A stretch of 64,000 nucleotides of DNA, taken from assembly GCA_039808765.1 (NCBI GenBank), contig JBDHTQ010000001.1:1-64000 (forward strand). Reading direction: 5' to 3'. The DNA comes from JBDHTQ01 sp039808765. Lineage in GTDB: Bacteria; Pseudomonadota; Alphaproteobacteria; UBA2400. A program made the position numbers and the translations under genes. The notes under the pieces were generated by a model, which was not told the origin of the DNA, did no database searches, and worked only from the letters and a program-made list of their open reading frames with translations. Shown here in pieces: positions 34,285 through 43,351 of this stretch; the first letter of the stretch is position 1, and every line of letters begins with the position of its first letter.

Positions 34285-35867
34285 TCGGCAACAACCCCTT
34301 CTTTTGAATTCGGCTTGCGCAGGAAAGGAATAATCAATGCAAAAAGCACAAATAATACACCAATAAAATTAAGACAATCATTGAAAGCCATTACGGTAGA
34401 TTGTTCTGAAACCATTGTTCCTATTTCATGCATTGCAAGCAGGTTGGGGTTGGCATTTACCTGCGTACTATAAATCGTGGTTAAATGATTAAAGGTCTGG
34501 AAATAAGCCGGATTATTGGGAGAAACATGGGTGCTTAATGTATTCCAGTGAGTTTGTTCCTGTGCACTTATAACCGTGTTGATAATGGCTAAGCCAAAGG
34601 CACCGCCAAGGTTTCTGAAAAGATTGTATAAGCCACTCGCATTTTTTATACGCTCGGGCGGAAGTGTGCCCAGTGCAAGATTGCTAATAGGCAACATACA
34701 AAACATAAGTGCTAACCCTCGAAATGCTTGAGGCCAAAAGAGTTCATTGAATCCCCATGCGTTTGTCATGCCAGAAGAAAGAAACATCGCTCCCGAAAAT
34801 AAGCTAAAACCAATTACCATCATCAGTCGTTGATCCATTTTTCGGCTTAAAAAACTAGCCAATGGTGCAGAAATAATCTGAAAAGCACCCGTAACAAACA
34901 TAATTTCGCCAATCTGAAGGCTGTTCATATCACGCACGCGGGCCAAATAGAGCGGCATAATATATGTCCACCCATAAAGCCCAACCCCAAGAATAAAACC
35001 AAAGATCGTGCCCAACGTGAAATTCCAAAATCGAAACGCGCTTAAATCAACAACAGGGTTTGATTGTGTAACAGTTCGGTATAAAAAAATAACACCGGAA
35101 ATTGACGAGATAAAGGCAAATGATGCTAACGTGGGATCAGAGAGCCAATCGTTTGCCGCACCTTCCTCAAGAATATATTCAAGGGATCCAAGCATAACCG
35201 CCATGGCTGCCAGTCCGATATAATCAAATCCTTTTAACAGTGAAAAGTTTGGCTTATCAATATCCATCAAAAACCATGTTCCTAGAATGACAATCGGGCC
35301 TGGAATGAGATTAATTAAAAAAATCCAATGCCATGAAAAATTTTCCGTTAAATATCCGCCCAGCGTTGGTCCAATGGTGGGCGCGAGTGTGGCTATGAGT
35401 CCAATTAATGCAACAATACCATTGCGTCTGTTTCCCGGAAAAAGGATGAAAGATGACGCAAAAACTGTAGGGATCATTGCGCCGCCGATAAATCCCTGTA
35501 GTGCGCGCCAAACAATCATCTCTTCAATTGACGTTGAAGTTGAACACATCAGGCTAAAAAACGTGAATCCGATTGCTGAAATGACAACCGTTAATCGTGT
35601 TGATAAAAGGCGAGATAGGAAACCAGTGAGGGGGATCATAATAACTTCAGAAATCAAATACGACGTCTGAACCCACGAAATCTCATCCCGACTGGCTGCC
35701 AGACCTGCCTGAATTTCACTAAGGCTGCTGGCCACAATCTGAATGTCCAAAATGGCCATAAACATGCCAAAAACCATGCACATAAAACCAAAAAAGTGCT
35801 TTACTGAAACACCATTGATTTGTTTTTTGGTTTGATTAGTTGTGGTGATTTTAGCGGCTTGTATCAA
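34281..35867 (-). CDS. emrB: DHA2-family MFS multidrug exporter (EmrB-like)
   Basis: This inner-membrane drug/proton antiporter has fourteen predicted helices. Motif A-like segments are present (GFLSRLLSTRLTVV; SFLSRKMDQRLMMV), as are the DHA2 motif C region (IGLIATLAPTIGPTLGGYLTENFSW) and the N-terminal LDIQIVASSLSEIQ. The start is TTG at 35867, six bases after GGTGGAGG, overlapping the emrA stop by 17 bp. It works with the EmrA-like adaptor and an outer-membrane TolC. Confidence 0.88.
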   Translation of the reverse strand: MIQAAKITTTNQTKKQINGVSVKHFFGFMCMVFGMFMAILDIQIVASSLSEIQAGLAASRDEISWVQTSYLISEVIMIPLTGFLSRLLSTRLTVVISAIGFTFFSLMCSTSTSIEEMIVWRALQGFIGGAMIPTVFASSFILFPGNRRNGIVALIGLIATLAPTIGPTLGGYLTENFSWHWIFLINLIPGPIVILGTWFLMDIDKPNFSLLKGFDYIGLAAMAVMLGSLEYILEEGAANDWLSDPTLASFAFISSISGVIFLYRTVTQSNPVVDLSAFRFWNFTLGTIFGFILGVGLYGWTYIMPLYLARVRDMNSLQIGEIMFVTGAFQIISAPLASFLSRKMDQRLMMVIGFSLFSGAMFLSSGMTNAWGFNELFWPQAFRGLALMFCMLPISNLALGTLPPERIKNASGLYNLFRNLGGAFGLAIINTVISAQEQTHWNTLSTHVSPNNPAYFQTFNHLTTIYSTQVNANPNLLAMHEIGTMVSEQSTVMAFNDCLNFIGVLFVLFALIIPFLRKPNSKEGVVAE

Positions 35868-36747
35868 TGCTAACCTCCACCGATAGGCCGGGGCTGAGTT
35901 TTTCCTTTAACGTTTGATTATCAGGAAGGCGAATGCGAACAGGGACACGCTGAACAATTTTTGTGAAATTTCCAGTTGCGTTTTCGGGGGGTAAAAGCGC
36001 AAATGTTGATCCTGTGCCGGGCGAAAAGCTTTCTATGGTGCCTTGATATTCCTGATCAGGAAAACTATCAAATTTGAGCCGGGCTATTTGTCCCGCTTTC
36101 ATATGTGCAAGTTGAGTTTCTTTATAGTTTGCAGTTACATATCGTTCGTGTGGAATAAGCGCTACCAACTGCATTCCTGCTTGAATATAGCTTCCCGGTT
36201 GAACAGCGGATTCTCCGACCCGACCATCGAAGGGTGCGCGAATGAGGCAATGCTCAACATCAAGGGCAGCGCGGGCTTCGTTTGCTGCAGTCAATTCAAT
36301 TTGTGATTTTGCTTCTGCAACCCCCGCCGTCGCTTGACTCAAATTGGCTCTTGCTTCATCAAGTGATTGTCTAGACGATGTATTTGTATTGGCAAGTTGC
36401 TCAACACGATTAAGATTTATTTCTGCCAATGTTTTGGCTGCTTCTGCGGATGCCAGCACTGCTTCTGATTTCTCGCGCGCTGCACGGGCAGCATCCAGCG
36501 CCGTTTTAAAATAATCTTGATTAATGTGAACGAGGATGTCACCTTTTTTAACCATTTGGTGAGCTGAAAAATCAACGCTTTGTATGATCCCTTGCACTTC
36601 TGGACTAAGAACAGCCATGTCTGCTTCCACATAGGCATCATCTGTGGTTTGGATTGCTCTGTTTGACCACCACCAGCCAAAGATAATGCCAATTAAGATA
36701 AGTGCCAAAAAAGCAAAAATACGTGGTTTTTTTAATGGGTTAGCCAT
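35851..36747 (-). CDS. emrA: EmrA/HlyD-family membrane fusion protein
   Basis: This is the periplasmic adaptor of the EmrAB-type pump. It has an N-terminal membrane anchor (IFAFLALILIGIIFGWWW), TTDDAYVEADMAVLSPEVQG, a coiled coil rich in Ala/Glu (about residues 75-145) and the lipoyl half IRAPFDGRVGESAVQPGSYIQAG. The terminal RVPVRIRLPDN...LSPGLSVEVSIDTS is typical of EmrA. At 298 aa it is somewhat short, because the hairpin is reduced. It is the first gene of the emrA-emrB-marR operon, with a MarR-type palindrome just upstream. Confidence 0.88.
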   Translation of the reverse strand: MANPLKKPRIFAFLALILIGIIFGWWWSNRAIQTTDDAYVEADMAVLSPEVQGIIQSVDFSAHQMVKKGDILVHINQDYFKTALDAARAAREKSEAVLASAEAAKTLAEINLNRVEQLANTNTSSRQSLDEARANLSQATAGVAEAKSQIELTAANEARAALDVEHCLIRAPFDGRVGESAVQPGSYIQAGMQLVALIPHERYVTANYKETQLAHMKAGQIARLKFDSFPDQEYQGTIESFSPGTGSTFALLPPENATGNFTKIVQRVPVRIRLPDNQTLKEKLSPGLSVEVSIDTSR

Positions 36748-36762
36748 GGTTATTCCAATATA

Positions 36763-36780
36763 TAGTTAAGCACTTAACTA
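36763..36780. promoter_or_regulatory. MarR-type operator of the efflux operon
   Basis: TAGTTAAG-CA-CTTAACTA is a perfect inverted repeat of two eight-base arms with a two-base centre. It lies 15 bp upstream of the emrA start, in the promoter region of the operon that ends with a MarR gene. Confidence 0.75.
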
Positions 36781-36974
36781 ATATAATAGAGAACCGATTA
36801 AAAATCCATATCAATAAGCCAGTTTGCCATGCTCTGCAGCAACAATGCGCAGAACGGGGGCCATTCTTATAAACAGACTGTTAAATTGAGAGTCTAGCAA
36901 TTCAATAGGATTTTGGAGTATACAACTATCGCGACAACAGAAAATCAAAATTCTCGATACCCTTGAGGCATTCA

Positions 36975-38309
36975 ATGAAAAAGAAACCAGAACTTCTTTC
37001 CCCCGCAGGCTCACTTAAAGCCATGCACTATGCCTTTGCTTATGGTGCGGATGCGGTTTATGCCGGGATGCCAAAATACTCGTTGCGTGTTCGTAACAAT
37101 ACTTTCAAGAAAGGTGACGTGCTTTCTGAGGGGATTCAGTATGCTCATCAAATAGGTAAGAAGTTTTTTGTTGCAACTAATATTTTCCCTCATCATCAAA
37201 AAGTAAAATCATTTCTGGATGACCTCGCGCCGGTTATCGAAATGAAGCCTGATGCGCTCATCATGGCAGACCCTGGACTTATTATGATGGTGCGCGAAAA
37301 ATGGCCGGAGGTTGATGTTCATCTTTCCGTGCAGATGAATACGATGAATTATGCCAGTGTTAAATTTTGGCAAAAAATGGGCCTCACGCGGGTTATTCTT
37401 TCACGTGAATTATCGTTGGATGATGTTGCCATGATCCGGCAAGAATGTCCGGATATGGAACTGGAAGTCTTTGTTCATGGAGCTTTGTGTATTGCCTATT
37501 CAGGGCGTTGTTTGCTTTCAGGTTATTTTAATCACCGCGATTCTAATCAAGGCACTTGCACCAATGCGTGCCGTTGGAAATATGGCACCAATGAGGCCGA
37601 AGAAACCCAAACAGGTGATATTTTGCCAAAGGGTGCACTAGAGCGCCCACCGCTTTTCTCGGCAAGTGGTCATTTGCGCCACCCCGAAGCCGATAAAATG
37701 TACCTGCTGGAAGAAGAACAAAGACCAGGAGAATTTTTACCCGTGTTTGAAGACGAACATGGTACCTATATCATGAACTCGAAAGATTTGCGCGCGATAG
37801 AGCATATCCATCGTTTGGTAGAGATTGGGATTGATTGCTTCAAAATCGAAGGACGGACCAAATCGCATTACTACGTTGCACGTACCGCTCAGGCCTATCG
37901 TCAAGCGATTGATCAAGCTTTGTCGGGGCAGATGCTTGATCCAAAACTGATTGGCGTGCTTGAAAACCTTGCACATCGCGGATATACAGACGGCTTTTTC
38001 AAGCGTCATCATTCTACAGATCATCAAAACTACATGAACGGCGCCTCGCAATCGCACAAACAGGAATTCGTTGGCGAAGTGATCGAACGCGATGGAGCGT
38101 GGCTCACGGTTGATGTAAAAAATAAATTTTCTGTCGGTGATCGGCTCGAGTACATTCTACCAAGCGGACAGAATCGTGAAGTGTTGTTGTCGTCGCTGAA
38201 AGATAAAAGTGGAAGCGATATTCAGGTGGCACCTGGCAACGGGCATATTGTACGTGTTCCTGCATTAGACAATGAGAGCGATTATGTATTGCTTAGCCGG
38301 TTTCTTTAA
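36975..38309 (+). CDS. trhP: U32-family tRNA hydroxylation protein (TrhP/YegQ-like)
   Basis: YegQ/TrhP takes part in prephenate-dependent 5-hydroxylation of wobble uridine-34 in tRNA. The N-terminal barrel begins ELLSPAGSLKAMHYAFAYGADAVYAG. The family signature EVFVHGALCIAYSGRCLLS carries conserved Cys, with a further Cys cluster in GTCTNACRWKY. FKIEGRTKSHYYVA is also diagnostic. The length of 445 aa is normal. GAGG seven bases before the ATG at 36975 supports that start over a TTG at 36963. Confidence 0.9.
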   Translation: MKKKPELLSPAGSLKAMHYAFAYGADAVYAGMPKYSLRVRNNTFKKGDVLSEGIQYAHQIGKKFFVATNIFPHHQKVKSFLDDLAPVIEMKPDALIMADPGLIMMVREKWPEVDVHLSVQMNTMNYASVKFWQKMGLTRVILSRELSLDDVAMIRQECPDMELEVFVHGALCIAYSGRCLLSGYFNHRDSNQGTCTNACRWKYGTNEAEETQTGDILPKGALERPPLFSASGHLRHPEADKMYLLEEEQRPGEFLPVFEDEHGTYIMNSKDLRAIEHIHRLVEIGIDCFKIEGRTKSHYYVARTAQAYRQAIDQALSGQMLDPKLIGVLENLAHRGYTDGFFKRHHSTDHQNYMNGASQSHKQEFVGEVIERDGAWLTVDVKNKFSVGDRLEYILPSGQNREVLLSSLKDKSGSDIQVAPGNGHIVRVPALDNESDYVLLSRFL

Positions 38310-38388
38310 TACTTACGTGATTAGGCCAATAATTTCACATTCGGTACTCTTATTTTCTCTATCTCAATCTATCAGGTTCACTTTTCTT

Positions 38389-39642
38389 TTAAGCACTTAA
38401 TGCTGTGTTCTTTTTTGAAAGATGAAGAATAAGTTTTTTAAATGTCAGACCTTGTACAAGAATGGAAAAAATTACCACAATATAAGTAATGGGCAAAATT
38501 ATTTCTTTCTCCGGCCCCGCCGGCAAAGATAAAGCCAGAGCAATGGAAATGCCTCCGCGCAGCCCTCCCCATGTGAGCAGTGCAGCTGTGCCCGGTCCGT
38601 CACTAAAATTTTTCTGAAAAGCGATAAGCGGTAGGCTTACACTGACATAACGGCCTACCAAAACAGCTGTCGTCGCAAATAATCCAAGGATAAGATCGCC
38701 CCAGTTGAGCGTAATGATGATGAGTTCAAAACCAATGAATAAAAACAGAACCGCATTAAGAATCTCATCAAATAATTCCCAAAAACTATCCAAGCGTTCC
38801 CGCGTTTGTGCAGACATGCCTAAAGCACGTCCGTGATTGCCAATGAGCAACCCTGCCGCAACCACAGTTATTGGTGCTGATAAATGCAACATTTCAGCAA
38901 CCACATAGCTGCCGCTGGCAAGCGCAAGTGTGATCAGGATTTCAATCTTATCATTATTGATTGATCGGATCAGTCTATACGTACACCATCCTAAAATACT
39001 CCCGAAAAAGGCGCCACCTACTGCTTCATAACCGAGGGTAAACAATAATGATGATGGGGTAGGGGGGGCCGTCCCTAATGTAATCCCGAGTATCGTCAAA
39101 AAAACAACAACGCCTACACCGTCATTGAAAAGACTCTCGCTGCCGATTCTAACGTAAATTCTTTTTGATGCGCCAACATTCTTCAAAATTGCTAAAACAG
39201 CAATTGGGTCTGTGGGTGAAATAAGCGCTCCAAAAAGCAAACCATAAAGATAAGGGAGTTGAAAACCCAGCTGATGTGCGAGGAACCAAACAAATGTTCC
39301 AGTTACAAAGGTTGCAACAACAACACCGAATGTCGCCATGACGGCCACAGGCAGTCTTACGGCTTTAAGATCATGAAAGTTGATGTGTAGGGCACCAGCA
39401 AAAAGCAAAAAAGACAACATGCCATGGAGCAAAACATCAGCAAAATCAATTTGCATGAGGGTGTGCTGTATATGCGTTAAATTGAGAAGGCCAAACTTAC
39501 CCAGTACGACAACCGTAATCGAAACGATCAGTGAAAATGCCATATGACCGATGGTGTCCGGCAAACCGATGAAACGTAAATTAAGGAACCCACCCGTTGC
39601 AGCAATTGTCAGGACAAGCGCTATAGTCTCAAATGTGCTCAT
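38389..39642 (-). CDS. CPA1-family Na+/H+ antiporter
   Basis: A second cation/proton antiporter in the window, with about twelve membrane helices. The ion-binding helices carry LFGALISPTDPIAVLAILKN and IGSESLFNDGVGVVVFL, and LTWGGLRGGISIALALSLP is the later conserved helix. It is shorter (about 417 aa) than the antiporter at 24 kb and lacks the long cytosolic tail. I take the start at 39642 (MSTFETIAL), preceded by AAAGGG, rather than a frame 20 codons longer. Confidence 0.88.
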   Translation of the reverse strand: MSTFETIALVLTIAATGGFLNLRFIGLPDTIGHMAFSLIVSITVVVLGKFGLLNLTHIQHTLMQIDFADVLLHGMLSFLLFAGALHINFHDLKAVRLPVAVMATFGVVVATFVTGTFVWFLAHQLGFQLPYLYGLLFGALISPTDPIAVLAILKNVGASKRIYVRIGSESLFNDGVGVVVFLTILGITLGTAPPTPSSLLFTLGYEAVGGAFFGSILGWCTYRLIRSINNDKIEILITLALASGSYVVAEMLHLSAPITVVAAGLLIGNHGRALGMSAQTRERLDSFWELFDEILNAVLFLFIGFELIIITLNWGDLILGLFATTAVLVGRYVSVSLPLIAFQKNFSDGPGTAALLTWGGLRGGISIALALSLPAGPEKEIILPITYIVVIFSILVQGLTFKKLILHLSKKNTALSA

Positions 39643-39852
39643 TTTTGCCCTTTGATGTTTTTCTTCAGGTGCAACCCTAACTTGTCTGTCGCAATCTCTC
39701 AAATGTTTTTGGACAAAAGATCACTTGAAAAACCATGACCACGCACCATTGTCGTCGTCTACAACTTCAAGTGGCAGGGCACAGATCGCAAAAAAACCAA
39801 GCTGGGGGGCCAGCTTGGAAATTGTCATCACCCAAATTCGTACCTGTGCCGG

Positions 39853-40344
39853 TTAGCGGCACGCCCGTTCAATCTGTTCAATGGTGCGGCTCGAGCCTTT
39901 CAGACTGAAAGACAGTGGATCCATTGCCGAACCATTCGAGTCGCTTATCAGTGTCACAGAAACGCGGTTGGCTGCTTTAAGGCGATGAACAAGTCGTAGT
40001 AAATCGCCTTGTGTCGCTTGCTCCATGCTGTCAATGGTGACGTGGCCATTGCGATTGTCAGCCATCATATGGATTGGGGAGCGATTGGGGAAGCGGAACT
40101 CAACCTCCATCCGAGGCGATTGGCTCTTCAAGTCAAGTGACGTGATATCTAAAAGCCAACCCGGTTGGTTGTGCGTATTTGAATTGTTGTCACAGCGTAA
40201 TGAAAGAGACGAATTACCGCCATTTTCAAGAATGGCTGCGCCATCTTGCGTTACGCGCCAGTCTGCCTGTGCGGTGTTAAAAGGGGAAAGTGCAAAAAAA
40301 GCAAGAATCGTAGAAGACATAATGGTGTGGCGTAACATCGTCAT
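39853..40344 (-). CDS. Putative periplasmic protein, unknown function
   Basis: This 163-residue protein has a signal peptide ending near NTAQA-DWRV. The mature part is a small mixed beta protein with two Cys (SLRCDNN, IERACR) that could form a disulfide. A Ser/Asn-rich middle precedes the C-terminal helix. Similar short secreted proteins are widespread in alphaproteobacteria without known function. It is monocistronic; its neighbour upstream is a gap holding the inverted repeat copy. Confidence 0.5.
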   Translation of the reverse strand: MTMLRHTIMSSTILAFFALSPFNTAQADWRVTQDGAAILENGGNSSLSLRCDNNSNTHNQPGWLLDITSLDLKSQSPRMEVEFRFPNRSPIHMMADNRNGHVTIDSMEQATQGDLLRLVHRLKAANRVSVTLISDSNGSAMDPLSFSLKGSSRTIEQIERACR

Positions 40345-40529
40345 AAAGGAACTCCTGATGGTTATTACCTTAAATTCTTCAATTTAGGGCATTCTAGAAA
40401 TATGCCCTAGTCCGTATTGTTTTCAAGTGCTATGGGGTGGGGCGTGACAGTATGTGCCATCAAACACGTCGCTTTGATTGCTGGCGGCAGGGTTTTTCGT
40501 GCATCTAGAGCACATCTTCGAGACGCGCT

Positions 40530-40601
40530 TAGTATATTCTTTTGACGCAAATACGTCGTCAAAGATGGTCTCTGCGAGCCCATCTTTTATGGATTTGCTA
40601 T
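40530..40601 (-). repeat. Dispersed palindromic repeat, copy C (inverted)
   Basis: Read on the minus strand this matches copies A and B: AGCAAATCC, then AAAGATGGGCTCGCAGAGAC-CATCTTT, then GACGACGTATTTGCGTCAAAAGAA. The stem AAAGATGG/CCATCTTT is intact. It occupies most of the 348 bp gap at 40345-40692, in which I see no gene. Confidence 0.8.
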
Positions 40602-40692
40602 AATCTGGATTGGTTCTTGCGAAAGGTTTTGAAAGTTTGTACAAAAAAGGGCGTTCTTTGACTCGATAAGATCGCTGAACGGGGTTTTCTCT

Positions 40693-41145
40693 ATGTTTTT
40701 ATGGGATTATGCATACTCTTTTTCTGTGCGTCTTGTTCGCCACCCTAATATTTTGCTGAGCAAGCTCGTTTTGGTTTTAATTTTTTCTTGTTCATCCGCT
40801 CATGCTGCGTTTTTTTGCGCTCTTTCAAATAGCGGATCAACGGAATGCTCGTTTCAAAGCGCAGCACAATGTCGTCAATATGCTGATGAAATAAAAGGCA
40901 GTTGTACCGTCAATAGTGCTGATATTGTTGGTTTTGTGGGTGTGGAGCCTGTTTGTCTTGCCTTCTCGCCTGCTCTTGTTCAGTGCATTTATCGCGATTT
41001 CACACTTTGTGATCGTGACGCAAAACAAAATAATGCAGCATGCGTTAATATTTCTGGATTGCAGGTTTTGCGGGAAACACAAGGTGGTGCTGTTTCGACA
41101 CAAAATTTTGAACAAAATCGTGGGACAACTTCTTTGAAGCAATAA
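40693..41145 (+). CDS. Secreted cysteine-rich protein with two DUF3551-like units
   Basis: A signal peptide ends at SSAHA-AFFC. The mature chain contains FFCALSNSGSTECSFQSAAQC...GSC and then CLAFSPALVQCIYRDFTLC...AAC. Each unit has four Cys in the same order (C-x8/9-C-x7-C-x8/9-C), reminiscent of DUF3551, which is usually a single unit. The paired Cys suggest disulfide-bonded domains in the periplasm or outside. The C-terminus is polar and disordered. Function unknown. It lies just upstream of the polysaccharide export genes but may be independent. Confidence 0.5.
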   Translation: MFLWDYAYSFSVRLVRHPNILLSKLVLVLIFSCSSAHAAFFCALSNSGSTECSFQSAAQCRQYADEIKGSCTVNSADIVGFVGVEPVCLAFSPALVQCIYRDFTLCDRDAKQNNAACVNISGLQVLRETQGGAVSTQNFEQNRGTTSLKQ

Positions 41146-41298
41146 GCTTTTTTTCTTGCCTTTGATGGGATCATCTTTTACCTGTGAATGCGGAATATGC
41201 GCTAAAGGAGCCACCTTAAGATGTTTGCAGATCCAATTTGTACTGGCCTGATCAGATTTGGCGGCGTTGGCTTCTATAACGCGAGGATGGAAAGAGCA

Positions 41299-42024
41299 AT
41301 GCCCTCTCGTTTCCTTATTGCTGTATTCATGATGCTCATGCTTTTTTTACCAGGCTGCACAACAAACTCACTTAATCTTCCACGTGCACCGGAAGGTGTT
41401 GTGCCAGAAGTGCCGCTCGCCCTTGCTCAGCCTATGTATCGTATTCAGTACGGCGATCTTCTTGAAATTAAAATGTTTTTAAATCCTGAATTTGAACAGA
41501 GTGTGGTAGTGCGACCCGATGGGATGATTTCAACCATGCTGGTTCAGGATTTGCCCGCATACGGTTTGACACCCAAACAACTCCAGCAAAATCTCATCGA
41601 AGCCTATAAAAAACAATTAACTGATCCCCAATTGACGATTGTTGTGCGGTCGTTCTCTCCAGAAAAAGTGTATGTTTTGGGCGAAGTAAATAATCCTGGT
41701 GAGTTCGTCACAATTGGTCAAGCGCCAACTCTCTTGCAAGCGATTGCTCGGGCTGGAGGCGTCAAAAATAGCGCTAAAACTCGCTTCATCACTATTTTAC
41801 GTCGTGGTGAAAGTGAGGTGCCACAAGCTTTTGTTGCCGATTATGATGAGGCCGTCAGCGGCACACGTCCTGCAGCCGATGTGCGACTGGCCGCAAATGA
41901 CGTTGTCTTCGTTCCCCGCACCGCTGTGGCTGAAGCCTATGTTAGTTATGAGCAATGGATTAAGCAGTTCCTCTCTACCACACTCTCGGTGGGAGCAACT
42001 TATAACCTAAATAACGGTAACTAG
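41299..42024 (+). CDS. Wza-like polysaccharide export lipoprotein
   Basis: This is an outer-membrane polysaccharide export protein. Lipobox FLPGC (Cys20 counted from 41299) follows a short signal sequence, then the export domain YRIQYGDLLEIKMFLNPEF...VRPDGMIS and a SLBB domain (VYVLGEVNNPGEFVTIG...LLQAIARAGGV). It is short for the family, with one clear SLBB domain and a C-terminal amphipathic helix as in Wza pores. The GGAAAGAG tract supports the start at 41299; earlier in-frame ATGs would disrupt the signal peptide. It heads a three-gene operon. Confidence 0.85.
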   Translation: MPSRFLIAVFMMLMLFLPGCTTNSLNLPRAPEGVVPEVPLALAQPMYRIQYGDLLEIKMFLNPEFEQSVVVRPDGMISTMLVQDLPAYGLTPKQLQQNLIEAYKKQLTDPQLTIVVRSFSPEKVYVLGEVNNPGEFVTIGQAPTLLQAIARAGGVKNSAKTRFITILRRGESEVPQAFVADYDEAVSGTRPAADVRLAANDVVFVPRTAVAEAYVSYEQWIKQFLSTTLSVGATYNLNNGN

Positions 42025-42055
42025 TTAATTCATCAGCCTAATCAAAGGATTGATA

Positions 42056-43351
42056 ATGGAAATTGAACTCAGTTCGCGCGGTTTACTCACCGCCCTTTTC
42101 AGGCAAAAAATCAAGCTTGTTTTGGTTTTCTTGATTATTGCCATGATGTCTTTTTTGTATGCTTCATCCGGCCCGACTGTTTACGAGTCACGCGCCAGCC
42201 TTTTAGTTAAATTCGGTCGCGATGCAATGCCAAACCTCGTGCGTCCCGGAACGGAAACGGCCGCAGATGTTTCTAACGATCGTCAGGAAATTATGGGATC
42301 GTTTATTCTCATCTTGAAAAGTGTCGATTTGTTGCGCGATGCCGTTGTCGATTTTGGCCCATCTCGTCTTTATCCTGATCTAGAAGAGGGTAAGCCTTCT
42401 TCTGTACGCGGTGCCATTAGCCGTTTAGCTAATCGTGATTTGCGAATGGATATTGAAGGGCGAAGTAATTTAATCACCCTGCGCGTTCGTAATACTGACC
42501 CCGCTATCGCTCAGGCCTTTGAAGAAGTACTGATCGAAAAATTTCTTAGTCGACAAGCCGCCATTTATAACCCACCCCGCACCGACTTTTTAGATAAACA
42601 GGTTGTTGAGGCCAAAGACAGGTTGCTTGTCTCTCAAAGAAACTTTCAAGACTTCAAAAATAGTGTAAAAATTTCTTCCCTAGATGAAGAAATGGCTCAG
42701 TTAATTACTGAAAAAAGCAACTTATCGGGAATTGCTTTTACAGCGCTTACCCAAGCACAATCAACACTTACAGATCTTGAAACAAAAAAAGCCGATCTCT
42801 TGGCGACACATCGCGCGGACAGCGCTCTGGTAAAAAAACTACAAGATAGTATTCAGGTGTCGCGTGAGCGCGTCAAAACATTGCAAAACGACCTGAATGC
42901 CGTCACAGCGCAACATGCTAACGGGCAGGACAACTCATTGTCAAAAAAGATTGCTGAAATTGATCGTCGTATCGCATTTCTCGAAAGCCAACGTGGCCAC
43001 TATAAGGATCTTGAGCAACAAGTAAAAATTGATCAAGACAACCTTGAATATTATCAGCAACGCGGTGAGGAGGCGCGTGTTAATCAGGTGCTCAATGAGC
43101 AGAACATTACCCGTATCTCGGTTGTTGATGTCCCTGAAGCGTCTAGCTCACCCGTGAAAATTAATCCTGTTATGCTTTGGCTCGCGACCCTTCTCGTTGC
43201 TGCAGCGTTGGGCTTGTTTGCAGCTTTTTTCTTTGAAATCGTCGACGATAAATTAATCTCACCAACGCAATTGTCGAAGATTGTTGGCGTACCTGTTCTT
43301 GCTACGTATGATTATCATTCTCACTGGAAAAGAAAGGCAGGTTTGTTATGA
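42056..43351 (+). CDS. Wzz/GumC-type polysaccharide co-polymerase
   Basis: This inner-membrane chain-length or export regulator has two membrane helices (LVLVFLIIAMMSFLYAS near the N-terminus and VMLWLATLLVAAALGLFAAFFF near the C-terminus) around a large periplasmic coiled-coil domain. The Pro-rich motif before the second helix is PVKINPVM. AAAGGA precedes 42056. The cytosolic end after helix two is short. The kinase-like partner is encoded by the next gene, which overlaps by four bases. Confidence 0.85.
   Translation: MEIELSSRGLLTALFRQKIKLVLVFLIIAMMSFLYASSGPTVYESRASLLVKFGRDAMPNLVRPGTETAADVSNDRQEIMGSFILILKSVDLLRDAVVDFGPSRLYPDLEEGKPSSVRGAISRLANRDLRMDIEGRSNLITLRVRNTDPAIAQAFEEVLIEKFLSRQAAIYNPPRTDFLDKQVVEAKDRLLVSQRNFQDFKNSVKISSLDEEMAQLITEKSNLSGIAFTALTQAQSTLTDLETKKADLLATHRADSALVKKLQDSIQVSRERVKTLQNDLNAVTAQHANGQDNSLSKKIAEIDRRIAFLESQRGHYKDLEQQVKIDQDNLEYYQQRGEEARVNQVLNEQNITRISVVDVPEASSSPVKINPVMLWLATLLVAAALGLFAAFFFEIVDDKLISPTQLSKIVGVPVLATYDYHSHWKRKAGLL

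Noticed and set aside
40423..40644. 73-codon minus-strand frame in the 40.3-40.7 kb gap
   Set aside because: It consists mainly of the dispersed repeat copy C; it is more likely a repeat with coding-like frame than a gene, although this frame is what revealed the shared peptide.
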